Below, piece after piece: positions 54,154 to 64,000 of a stretch of DNA of 64,000 nt. The DNA lies in contig JAVKOQ010000085.1 in NCBI GenBank assembly GCA_031835245.1, positions 62,001 through 126,000 of the forward strand, written 5' to 3'. Position 1 is the stretch's first letter. Each line of letters opens with the position of its first letter. This stretch comes from Balamuthia mandrillaris. Its lineage: Eukaryota; Discosea; Longamoebia; Balamuthiidae. The notes beneath the pieces were generated by a model. It made no database searches. It was given only the letters and a program-made list of their open reading frames with translations, and was not told where the DNA came from. The translations under genes were made by a program, and so were the position numbers.

Positions 54154-56832
54154 TTAAACTCGCAAACTTCTCTTTTCTCGCACTTTTCTTATGATCGCCT
54201 TCTCCTTCTTTATCTTCAACGCCAATAAGACGGCTCCAACAACCAAAGCGACCAGCACCACAATACCCACCACGATAGGCACCACTATCACCACCAATTC
54301 GCTCGCGTCATCTTCTCCTTCTCTTCCTGCTCCGCCGTCATCCACCACGCCATCTCCACCATCACCACCTCCATCCACGCCTTCGCTCAACAACAAGCTC
54401 AAGTCGGGATCATACTCCACATGTGAGAGGAAGGAAGGAAAAGTGAAACTGACCATGGACAGGTCCTCCGAAAACTCCACCACCACCTCTTTCTTCTCTT
54501 CCTCCTTCCCATCCACCAAAGCAAAGTTCAGCAAGCTCATGCTCAGCTCCTCTCGTTCGTTGGACAAGATGTGTCTCCTCACCTCTTCCCTTTCCGTCCC
54601 CTCTTCCCTCTTCTCCGTGAACGGCCTTTGTGGGAACAGTTTGAAGCGAAGACGAAGCAAGTGCTCCTCCTCGTCGACAAAGGGCCAATCCTCCACGCGA
54701 ATGCTCCACTTGCTGCTCTCCCGATCTGCTCTGAACACCACCTCTCCGAAGGACACCTCTTCTCCCGCTTGCAATGCTCGAAAGCTCCATTGCAAACGAG
54801 CTCCGTTGGGCATGATGGCTGAGAAGGAAGAATTTCCACTGTCCACCTCTTGTTCCTTCGGAATGAGTTGAGAGGAGATCACTGCTCCATCTGAAGACAC
54901 TTCCGTCAATGAAGCAAACTCTGCAAACACGGCAACTCCACCCTGCCCCTCTCCTTCCTCTTCTCCCTCCTCAGAAGTGAAGAGCACAAAGTTGGCGGTG
55001 TTGCTGATGAAGCTGGTCTTCATTCGGGAGTGCTGCTGTGCTTCCAAGGCTTGAGTGGGCTCCATCAAGAACACTGCCAAGGCGATGCCCGTGTGGGAGA
55101 TGGCCTCCACCAGGTTGCTCCCCTCCAAACTCCTGTTGAACTTGCACCAGATCATCTTCTCCCCTCTCTCCAAGGAGCACAAGGAGGGAGGGAAAGGAGT
55201 CCAGCCCCCTCCTTCCAGAGGGAGAGCGGTCCCTTGCTGCAAGGAGTAATACCAAATCAAGGGCACCAATCCTTCTCCTTCGATCACCTCCACGCATCGC
55301 TCTCTCTGCTCGCTTTGGTTGTACTGCATCCCGATGGAGAGTTGCACAGAGTCTTGCAAAGAATGGACGTAACGCAGTTGGAAGAAGGGAGTGCAGATGA
55401 GAGGGAAGAAGGGTTGAGCGAATGGAGCAGAGGCGTAGTAGCCAACGCTCCATGGAAAGAGAGGCTCATTATCTGATCTTTCAGAGTAGACTTGCAAACC
55501 ATCCAAGTGGATCTCAAAGTCTTCAAAGCCGATGGTTCCTCTTTCTTCGTCTCGGAGAACCAAAGGAGCTCCCAAGCGGGTGATCCAAGCGTCTTCCACT
55601 CCCAACAAGAGTGCAGGAGAAGTCTCTTCTCCCCAAAAGTTGCCATCCAGGAATAGTCTTCCGATATCCGCTTGCTCCACATCGAGTTGTGGAGTATTAA
55701 AAGAAGAGGAAGCGCCATTGTTGTGATAGATGTTGTTGTGTTTGATGTCGAGAGAGGCCTGAAAAGGCGTGACGACCTCCAAAGCAAAGTCCTTACAGTC
55801 GCGAATGAGGTTGTTCTTCAGGTTGAAAGAGACCATCGAGTTGGAATGCCCGGAAGAGCGCAGCACAACAGCCGAGCTTTTGGCCTCTCGAATGCTGTTG
55901 TTGAGGATGTCGAGGTTCACTTTGCTGGCTGCGTTGTTTACGGCGATGTCGATGGCGGCTGGGCCTAGGGTGCGAAGAAACGTGGAGCGAGAGAGGAGGA
56001 GGTAACGAACCCCGTCGGAGAGCACGTGCAGGTCCCTTTGGTTGTCGGCAAAGTCGCAGCGATTGGCCTTGACGAAGGCTTGCCCAGAATTGGAGCTCAC
56101 GTGTAATGCTGTGGAGGCTTGCGAGAGGAAGCAGCCGTCTAGATCCAGCTTGCCTTTGTTTTGTTGTTATGAGTGGAAGTGAAAGGAGAAAGAGAGAATG
56201 AAAGAGAGAGGGAGAGAGCGGAGACAGAGAGGAGAGAAGCAACGAATGGGAGGAAAAAACCATTTTGAGAAACTTGCAAAAGATTCGTGTTCGAAGTGCC
56301 TTGGAAAATACTATTCCGAGCAAACAACGAATAACTTTGAGTCTCAAAGACGGCGTGCTGGCCGGCTTGGTTGCATTCATCAATAAACTCAAGATCCTTT
56401 TTTTTGTTTTGGTTTATTTGTTGTTAAAGGAAAGGCGACAGAAAGAAAGAAAGAGAAGAAAAAACAAACCCGTAACCAAAGATCAGCGCTGAGAGTGAAG
56501 TACGCAAAGGCCGATCCAGACAACGGACAGCTCGAGCTCACTCTTACTCTGCTTCTGGAGCCTGAGGACCCCACTATATCCACCACGTCAGGGTGAACGG
56601 TAACGGTGTCGCTGGGGGCGCCGCTCATGACGTAGTCCGAGGAGTAGACGAAGAGACGGTCGTAGAAGGTTGACTCTGCCGCTTGCTTCATGGCCAGCGG
56701 GCCTTCGAGGCATGGGGTCGGCCCTCCTGGGCATTCTCCGGTGTTCGCTATGTAGACTTGCTCGGCGTGTAACGTTTGTGGGATTATAGCTAAGACGAGA
56801 ATGGCCATTATTATAGAGCAAAGGGTCTTCAT
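54154..56832 (-). CDS. Single-pass surface protein with right-handed beta-helix repeats (family member E)
   Basis: Exons 56832..56470, 56396..56261, 56153..54154 (832 residues). The start at 56832 gives a signal peptide (MKTLCSIIMAILVLAIIPQT). Next comes a domain with CPGGPTPCLEGPLAMKQAAE, then Asn/His-rich parallel beta-helix strands (LDIKHNNIYHNNGASSSF, CDFADNQRDLHVLSDGVRYL), a large beta-rich region, an acidic Gly/Asp stalk, one membrane helix (VVIVVPIVVGIVVLVALVVG) and a basic KIKKEKAIIRKVREKRS tail. Same organisation as A but a different subfamily, closest to F. From 54349 to 55455 it is almost identical to F, while flanking parts have drifted, pointing to gene conversion. Likely a cell-surface protein; ligand unknown. 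Confidence 0.83.
54349..55455 (-). repeat. Block nearly identical to 59017-60125
   Basis: Encodes the membrane-proximal half of protein E. I count about five mismatches over the first ~990 bp when compared by eye with F, then a 25-30 bp divergent patch near 55344-55372, then renewed near-identity up to 55455. Outside the block the two genes differ clearly. Confidence 0.88.
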
Positions 56833-58139
56833 TTTGTTTTCCTTCCTTTGGTTCCAAAGAAGATGAAGTGGAAGAGAGGTTGGGTTGTGGTTGCGTTTAC
56901 ACAAAAGTGAAAAATAAATAAATGAACGAATAATAAAAGAGAAAAAGAGGGGACATACAAATAATTAATATGAAAATAAGGGAGGAATAAAGGTCTTCTT
57001 CCCGTTTCCTCGGCCGGTGTGTTAAACCGCTCTGCCTTCCTTTTGATTGCTTCCCCTCCCCGCTACTTTCTTTTTTGTATGTTGGCTTTTGTGGGAATTA
57101 CCTCCTTAAAAAGATATGGTTATATTAATAATCCGACTATACGATTGGCTCCCCTGTAATTAACAATTTTATGATTGGCCATCATAGCGTTCCTTTTTCG
57201 ACTTTTTACGTCAGCGTGCCAGTCACCAAGATCAAACAGAGAGAAGGACCGACGGGAGATGGTCTCAGTGAAGCCAGATTGGTCAATCAGTGCTCTTCTG
57301 CAGGGTTTGGGGATGCACCATCCGTTTGTTGCAACAAGGAGGCGGAGGGCGCACTGCGAATGAGGCATTTGTGAATGTGAGGCATCACACCAGCGTAAGG
57401 CAGTATATAGGCATTCAACAGGAGCACATCAACCTCTTCATCTCCACGAACAGCTGGTTTTTAAAAAACATAAGAAAGAAGACGAAGAGAGCTCAAACGT
57501 AGGATAAAAGCAACAACCATAACCAAGATGAGAGGGAGCATACCTAACATAATGTGTCGAGGTACTATGCGCCTGGTTTTAACGTTTTTCGCTGCCTTTC
57601 CGGTCACCTCTGGAAATAACGTAGTTTAGTAAGATAAATGAGAGATGAATGCAGAGAGGAGAACGATGAAGAGAAGAGAGGAAGAGTGAAGAGAACGATG
57701 AATAGAACGATGAAAAGAGAGAGAACGATTAAGAAAAGAAAACGAAGAAGAGAGAAGAGAGAAGAAGAGAACGATGAAGAAAAGATACACAGAGGAGAGA
57801 ACGACGAAGAGAGCGCTAAAGGAAGAGAAAGTTGAACAATGAACTTAGCACTTCAGCACAGAGGTACTCAATAACACACGCGAGATTGATGGGAGCTGTT
57901 TTGCCTGTTTTATGGACAAGGCAATGCAGCTTTTTAAAAAATAACTGCAGGAGAGGAGAACATGAAAGAAAAGAAGACGCATCACCCTGGGAAAAAAAAT
58001 GAAGAGGCAAAAGAACAAACTAACAGGAAGGACAAGACAACAGAAAATACATACTTATTCGTCCTGTTGAATGGCGTTACATCCAGGTTATCAAATAAGA
58101 AACCGGAAACTGTAACCTTTGTTGTTATTGTCGTTGTTT
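56833..58139. other. Intergenic region with AGAACGATGAAGAGA-type repeats
   Basis: 1.3 kb without a convincing gene. About 57650-57815 holds imperfect tandem units of 15-20 nt built on GAGAACGATGAAGAG. The 57010-57050 segment superficially resembles a tRNA D-arm on the minus strand, but no tRNA fold follows. Confidence 0.55.
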
Positions 58140-58744
58140 TCAAACGGCAAAGGTAAACAGTGTTGAAACAACAAAAACTGAAAATGTTTGAAAAGGAGAA
58201 GGAAGAGGAGGAGCCACAGGGAGCAAAACGAAGCAGAGGAATAACGTGAACCCTGCAAGTTTTCTATGTGAGCCTTTCTCCGTTGACTCGCTGAACTTTG
58301 CCACCGCTTTAGTGGCTTTCAAAATCAAGACAGGGAGAAACGGGTAAGCAGGAGCAGAGGAGGACAGAGAAAAGTTTTTACCTTCACTCAAGGCGTATTT
58401 TGCAAGGTCACCGGGAAGAACGAGCCGCGTGGCGGTTTGTACCTCGCAAGCGGTGAGGGTCTTTTTGCCCACCATCTCCGTCAAACATGTCGCCTCCTGA
58501 ACCAGCGGCAAGGTCAGGTCCTGGCAAAGGGAGTTCATGATGGCCCTGGCTTGATTGCTGATGCCTAGGTCTGGATGAACCTGCCGCAGCACCACGTATG
58601 CTGACGCTCAAAGCATTCTACTCCGAACGGGTTCCCACAACTCGCTTCACAAGGCGACTCAGTGCCTAGTATCAAGTAGGAGAGGCGCAGAGATAAGATA
58701 GTCATTGCGTGTTCACCCAGTGGGTCTCTCTGCGGACGACTCAT
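58140..58744 (-). CDS. Divergent histone H2B-like protein with a very short N-tail
   Basis: Best model: exons 58744..58717, 58606..58382, 58315..58140 (142 residues). The core is unmistakable: VLRQVHPDLGISNQARAIMN, then TLTACEVQTATRLVLPGDLA and KYALSE, and after an intron TKAVAKFSES, matching H2B helices alpha-1 to alpha-C. In the model the N-tail is only MSRPQRDPLA before SAYVVLRQ, without the usual Lys-rich tail. The last about 45 residues are hydrophobic and may belong to an unrecognised 3' UTR or a third intron (a GT lies near 58250). Two introns in an H2B gene is also unusual. It could be a specialised variant or a decaying copy; the upstream exon is the weakest part. Confidence 0.65.
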
Positions 58745-58831
58745 CTTTCTGCTACCAATGTTGGGAGTGGCTTTCATAAAATTGCCAAGGATAAACAAAC
58801 CGCATTTATAAAACAAACGAGGAAGCGGCAG

Positions 58832-60894
58832 TTAGACATTCATGTGCTTTGTGGTTCTCGTTACTCGTCGCAGGTACACGTTGTGCTGGCGCAGCCGCAA
58901 GACCAACAAGACAGCCCCAACGACCACTCCTGCCAACACCACAACACCAACGGCTGTTGGCACCGCTATTACCACTATGTCGTTCGCTTCATCGTCGTCC
59001 TTGCCTTCACCATCGCCATCTCCACCATCACCACCTCCATCCACGCCTTCGCTCAACAACAAGCTCAAGTCGGGATCATACTCCACATGTGAGAGGAAGG
59101 AAGGAAAAGTGAAACTGACCATGGACAGGTCCTCCGAAAACTCCACCACCACCTCTTTCTTCTCTTCCTCCTTCCCATCCACCAAAGCAAAGTTCAGCAA
59201 GCTCATGCTCAGCTCCTCTCCCTCGTTGGACAAGATGTGTCTCCTCACCTCTTCCCTTTCCGTCCCCTCTTCCCTCTTCTCCGTGAACGGCCTTTGAGGG
59301 AACAGTTTGAAACGAAGACGAAGCAAGTGCTCCTCCTCGTCGACAAAGGGCCAATCCTCCACGCGAATGCTCCACTTGCTGCTCTCCCGATCTGCTCTGA
59401 ACACCACCTCTCCGAAGGACACCTCTTCTCCCGCTTGCAATGCTCGAAAGCTCCATTGCAAACGAGCTCCGTTGGGCATGATGGCTGAGAAGGAAGAATT
59501 TCCACTGTCCACCTCTTGTTCCTTCGGAATGAGTTGAGAGGAGATCACTGCTCCATCTGAAGACACTTCCGTCAATGAAGCAAACTCTGCAAACACGGCA
59601 ACTCCACCCTGCCCCTCTCCTTCCTCTTCTCCCTCCTCAGAAGTGAAGAGCACAAAGTTGGTGGTGTTGCTGATGAAGCTGGTCTTCATTCGGGAGTGCT
59701 GCTGTGCTTCCAAGGCTTGAGTGGGCTCCATCAAGAACACTGCCAAGGCGATGCCCGTGTGGGAGATGGCCTCCACCAGGTTGCTCCCCTCCAAACTCCT
59801 GTTGAACTTGCACCAGATCATCTTCTCCCCTCTCTCCAAGGAGCACAAGGAGGGAGGGAAAGGAGTCCAGCCCCCTCCTTCCAGAGGGAGAGCGGTCCCT
59901 TGCTGCAAGGAGTAATACCAAATCAAGGGCACCAATCCTTCTCCTTCGATCACCTCCACGCATCGCTCTCTCTGCTCGCTTTGGTTGTACTGCATCCCGA
60001 TGGAGAGTTGCACGTGGTCCAGCTGGTTCAGCTCAAAGACATAACGCAGTTGGAAGAAGGGAGTGCAGATGAGAGGGAAGAAGGGTTGAGCGAATGGAGC
60101 AGAGGCGTAGTAGCCAACACTCCATGGATGAATGGACTCTTCATCTTCATTTGTGCTTTCGGAAAAGACTTGCAGTGCGCCAAGGTCGATATACAACTCT
60201 TCGAAGCCAATAGTTCCGATCTCATCCTCTCGAAAGACCAGAGGAGCTCCCAAACGAGTGATCCACGCCTCCTGCACCCCCAATAGCAGTTCCAGCGAGG
60301 CACCTTCTCCCCAGTAGTTCCCGTCCAGTGCCAGCCGTGCAATGTCTGCTTCCTCCACTCTCATCTGTGGAGTGTCGCCTCCGAAAGACGAAGAGGAGGA
60401 GGCGCCATTGTTGGCAAAGATGTTGTTGTGTTTGATGTCCAGTCTGGCTTGGAACGGAGTGAGCACTTCCAGGGCGAAGCCATCACATCCCACAATCTCA
60501 TTGTTCTTCATGTTGAATGAGACCATGGAGGGGGGGATGTCCTGTGGAACCAAGCACAACCGCAGACCCATGCACCTGACGAAAGCTGTTGTTGAGGATA
60601 TCGAGAGAAACGGGGAGAGTAGCATTGTTGGCAGAGATGTCCAAGGAAGCAGGGCCTTTGGTACGAAGGAATGTGGATTTGGAGACTTTGAGAAAGCTCA
60701 CAATGTCTGAAAGCATGTGAAGGTCTCTGTGGTTGTCAGCAAAGTGGCAGTCGTTGAGTTGGATGAAGGCTGCATCCGCGGTGGAGTTCACAAGCAATGC
60801 TGTCGCGGCGTTCGAAAAGAAGCAGCCGTTCAGTTCCACCTCCCCTTGAATTACAGAGTAACAATGAGAATGAAGCAACGAGGGCGGCAGAAAG

Positions 60895-60939
<45 letters not shown>

Positions 60940-61534
60940 CACCATTTTGTGATACTTGGATGCAATGGGTGTCAGCGTTTCCCCTAAAAACGCTGTCTCG
61001 CACAGTCAGCGAGTGGCCTTTCGTTTCAAAAAAGGCATGGGGACCAGCGTCTTCACATCCAGCCACAAACTCCAAGTCCTTTTTGGTTCATAGTTGGATT
61101 GGATGGGCGAGAAAAGCGTTCTTTTAATGAACATATGACCAAAGAAACAGCGGGAAACCGCAAACCTTTACGAAGAGACTTCCACCAAGGGTGAAGAACG
61201 CAAACGCAGAAGCAGGAGCAGAGGAAGGACAATCCTGATTCACTCTTACGATGCTTCTCGGGCCGGGGGAGCCAACTATCTCCTCTACAGTCGGGTGCAC
61301 GTATATTGTATCGCCGAGGGCTCCACTCATGCGGAAGTTCGGGAGTACTACGATACGGTCGTAGAGGCCTGACTCTGCGGCCAGTTTCAAGGCCTGTGGC
61401 CCCTCCAAGCAAGGCTCTTTTCCAGCCGGACATTCTCCATTGTTGGCGATGAAGACCTCCTGAGCGAACGCCGTTTGTGTGGCGAGGAATGCAAATACGA
61501 CGCCGACGGATAGAAGGAGAGCGTTTAATGACAT
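58832..61534 (-). CDS. Single-pass surface protein with beta-helix repeats (family member F), one apparent frameshift
   Basis: Exons 61534..61166, 61078..60943, 60844..58832. The signal peptide is MSLNALLLSVGVVFAFLATQ, followed by the same CPAG.EPCLEGPQALKLAAE domain as E, beta-helix strands (CHFADNHRDLHMLSD, SFNMKNNEIVGCDGFALEVL), the block shared with E, an acidic stalk, a membrane helix (IVVIAVPTAVGVVVLAGVVV) and a short basic tail. In exon 3 a run of seven C (sense strand; 60530-60536) puts the two halves in different frames; E has nine bases where F has ten. Ignoring one base gives 838 residues. As it stands the protein would stop at 60498, before most of the extracellular part. A homopolymer sequencing error and a real mutation are equally possible. 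Confidence 0.78.
59017..60125 (-). repeat. Block nearly identical to 54349-55455
   Basis: The partner of the block in member E, about 4.7 kb away in the same orientation. High identity in coding sequence, including silent sites, implies very recent exchange or duplication. Confidence 0.88.
60900..60934 (+). repeat. GA microsatellite
   Basis: A GA run (CT on the sense strand) in the intron 60845-60942 of gene F, just downstream of the donor. Confidence 0.95.
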
Positions 61535-62344
61535 CCTATTGTTGCGTCCTCCTCCCCAAGGGATACCTACCAACGAACAATTGCCCTTGGTAGAGGCGAA
61601 GGAAACAAAAAAGAAAAACGAAACCCAAAATGCCCACAGCAACGGAGCAGAAAACAAGTGTGAGAGAGGGAACTCCTACGTTTGGTCAAGGAGGGGTCCC
61701 CGCAGTTGGCGGTTTCGTTGTCCTTGTAGCAGACTTTGGCCAGAGGGCAATGGTGCATCGCTGTAATTAATTAAGATCCTTAGGGTGGCTATTACTTCGC
61801 CTAACAGGATTCCTATGGGGGACGGTTTTCTCTTTGAGGAACATGGCTTTTTGTTGCTTTCGACGAAACAGTAGCGAACCGAGTGACTCGTCCAATGACG
61901 AATGCTGATGCATGCTTCCTTCTGCCGGCAAGCCCCCTACTGATGACTGAACAACTGTGGATTCGTGATCGAAATACATGGGATAATTAATTATAGGGCG
62001 GGAGCAGAAACAGCAGAAGAAGAAATATAGAGGGAAAGGGCCAACATTATAAAAGGAGCACAAAAAAAGAGAAAGAAAGAAAGCGTTTATCGTGTCGTCG
62101 TGGACAGATTTTCTTCCTCTCTTCGTACTGCTCCTCATAGGTTGGTAAAATTTGGCTGAAATTTCCTTTTTTTGACCTGATCGTAAGAATTTCAGGAGGA
62201 AATAAGTGAAACGGACAAACCAATAGGAATTAAGTCCTCGTAATTGTACGGTATATTTTCCACCAATATCGCTCTGCCACATCATCAATTCTCCGTTAAT
62301 CGGCGATATATCGGAGCTACGGCCATTAAATGGAGAATTAAAAA
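61535..62344. other. Divergent promoter region
   Basis: 810 bp between beta-helix gene F (-) and the DEP gene (+). TTAATTAATTAT-type AT-rich words near 61763 and 61985 and a possible TATA-like TATAAAA at 62047. A long minus-strand open frame (61767-62720) crosses it but has no domain features and overlaps the DEP exon. Confidence 0.45.
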
Positions 62345-64000
62345 ATGCCTCGAAAAAAAGACGCACTATCCAGCGAGCCAACAGCGCTGGAGGCGCTGAA
62401 CCACATACCGCAGAGAGAGAGAGCAATGAAAGAGGCAGAAAAAGCAGCGCCGTGGGAAGCATTACCTTCGCCAACGACAGCCTCATCCACATCCACGATG
62501 GACAAGTCGGTGAAAACGAAAAAGCTGTACAACAGCGGATCTTTTCCGAGTCCCGACGCGGAGACCAAAGCGGCGAAGAAGAAGGCCAAGAGAAGGACGG
62601 TGCATGTCGCCACAAAGGCCAACCGATCGTCGTCCAAGAGCGTTGTCCTTCGGCCACCGCACCAGCAAACGAATGGGTAAACTCTATAGTGATAGGGATT
62701 CTTTTTTCTTTCTTTCTCACATCTCTGTCTCTCTTTCACAAGGCTTGCATTGGCGGAGCAAAACGAAATCGTAGAGAAGAAGACACAGAGCAACAATAGC
62801 CAGCGGCCACGACGAAGAAGAAGCCTCGAAGATATCTCCTCCCGTCGCTCGGTTGCATGGTTTGACTTCTTTCTTGTTCTTTTCCTGGTTCTTCTTCGTC
62901 CTCGTCTTCGTCTTCGTCTTCTTCTATTTATGCTTCTGCTTCTGCTTCGTCTTCTTCTTCTTCTTCATTTCTCTGAACATAAAAACGAAAAAGGGGTGAC
63001 GACGGTGATAAGGAAGACGTCAGTATCGACAGCGGAATATGGAAGTCGGCAAACCAAAAGAAAAAGACTGTGAAGAAGAGGAAGAAACAGAAACGACAAA
63101 AGCAGAAAACCAAAGAAGACGAAGAAGACGTTGATGGTGATGACGAACAAGAAGACGAAGAAGACGTGGTGGATTTGGATGGACTATTGGCAGAGTTACA
63201 AACCAGCCAAGAGGCTGTTCGTTTGTTGAAGCAAAAGATCACGAAGCTCTCCTCTTCAGGCCATAGAACGCAACAACAATGTCAAGAGAAGCTGCAGCGA
63301 TTGTACTTGGAACAACAGAGACAACTGCAGATGCAAAACGGATTGTCTTCTGCCATCGTGAGCCACGAAGAGAACGAGGTGAGCGAGGAGAAAGAGAAGG
63401 AGAAAGAAAAGGTAAAGGAGGAGAAGAAAACAAAGCAGAGAAAAACACCATCGCATATCACTTCACCATCGCCTGTTCAAACGACTAGGACGACAACGAC
63501 AACGATAATGACGATGCAACAAACGGAAGAGGAGGCTATGGAAGTGGATAGTGTAGCAATGGAAGACGTGTCATATCCTTGGCAAGTGCTAAAGGGTTTT
63601 ATAGAGCAAAAGATGTGCCAAATGGAACAAGAAGGTACCTGTGGCGGTCCTCCTGATGCTGTTTGTGTCGCCGCCATTATCGATTTTCGCCGAGCAATGA
63701 CTCCCAAGTGAGTTCTCTCTTCTCTTCTCTCTCTTCTTATTTTTTGTTTCTTCTCTCTCTGATACTTACATACAATCAAAACAAAACAAACAGGTTGAAG
63801 TCACGTCAGTACCATCAAATGAAGCATCACTATACATTCACAGGAAGAGAAGCGGTCGATTTTATCGTTTCAAGAATGGGAGTCAACAGGGAAACAGCCG
63901 TCTTCATAGGCAACAAGATGATGCAAGCTCGCGTCTTTCGACACGTAACCAACAGTTATACCTTTTGCGATGAACCTGGGAAGTATTATTGCTTTGCGAA
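62345..64000 (+). CDS. DEP-domain protein with a charged coiled-coil N-terminus (3' truncated)
   Basis: Exons 62345..62676, 62743..62859, 62994..63707, 63794..>64000; in frame for 456 residues to the window end. The first 200 residues are Lys/Arg- and Ser-rich with possible nuclear-localisation runs (AAKKKAKRRTVHVATK, KKTVKKRKKQKRQKQK). They are followed by an acidic segment, a coiled coil (LDGLLAELQTSQEAVRLLKQ) and a Glu/Lys run. The last exon is a DEP domain: HHYTFTGREAVDFIVSRMGV, then FIGNKMMQARVFRHV and SYTFCDEPGKYYCF. DEP domains bind membranes or GPCR-type partners in signalling proteins (Dishevelled, EGL-10, Pleckstrin). What follows DEP (RGS, GAP or other) lies outside, so the role stays open. 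Confidence 0.75.

Noticed and set aside
57005-57055. tRNA-like D-arm sequence on the minus strand (GCAGAGCGGTTTAACACACC)
   Set aside because: No anticodon stem pairing, no TTCGA loop and no acceptor partner downstream.
61767-62720. 317-codon minus-strand open frame
   Set aside because: Overlaps antisense to exon 1 of the DEP gene and an intergenic promoter region; no recognisable motif, and composition is that of a shadow frame.

Overview
The window is nuclear DNA of an intron-rich, compact unicellular eukaryote. Genes carry many 50-250 nt GT-AG introns and neighbours lie 50-150 bp apart. Proteins are full of low-complexity Ser, Glu and Lys runs, and introns carry pyrimidine-rich microsatellites. 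The repertoire (F-box/SPRY, Rho and RasGEF proteins, giant ubiquitin enzymes, single-pass beta-helix surface proteins, a Ty1/copia element) suggests an amoebozoan-like protist, perhaps a free-living amoeba. That is inference; no rRNA or other taxonomic marker is present. I rebuilt exon structures by hand from splice signals, phase and protein-family alignment. All accepted models keep frame, except where breaks are stated.

Layout. 1-10147 (+): 3' part of a giant HECTD4/HERC1-like HECT ubiquitin ligase. 10275-10973 (+): EF-hand protein. 11025-14438 (-): beta-helix surface protein A. 15270-28138: a cluster of F-box genes: F-box-SPRY (+), an F-box fused to a degenerate Rho GTPase (+), an F-box-RasGEF gene (-) split by a fresh copia retrotransposon (20977-25426), and a SPRY protein (+). 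28679-29763 (+): sulfotransferase-like membrane protein. 30020-41970 (-): 33-exon giant deubiquitinase of the USP34/USP9X/USP24 type. 42690-43631 (+): glutathione S-transferase. 43798-45777 (+): dead copy of protein A. 46140-47914 (+): protoporphyrinogen oxidase. 48880-52246 (+): MFSD1-like transporter. 52297-54019 (-): GDP-fucose-transporter-like SLC35 protein. 54154-56832 and 58832-61534 (-): beta-helix surface proteins E and F, sharing a nearly identical ~1 kb block. 58140-58744 (-): divergent histone H2B. 62345-64000 (+): DEP-domain protein, cut by the window end.

The most unusual content is the 15-28 kb cluster. There, F-box modules (SCF ubiquitin-ligase adaptors) are joined to GTPase-signalling modules. 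An F-box-Rho protein whose P-loop and both switch regions lack key residues lies tail-to-tail, 63 bp away, with an F-box-RasGEF gene. The RasGEF gene carries a copia insertion with identical 190-bp LTRs and a 5-bp target duplication; removing the element restores one continuous in-frame exon. The second theme is a family of single-pass beta-helix surface proteins (three genes and one pseudogene) showing duplication, gene conversion and decay.
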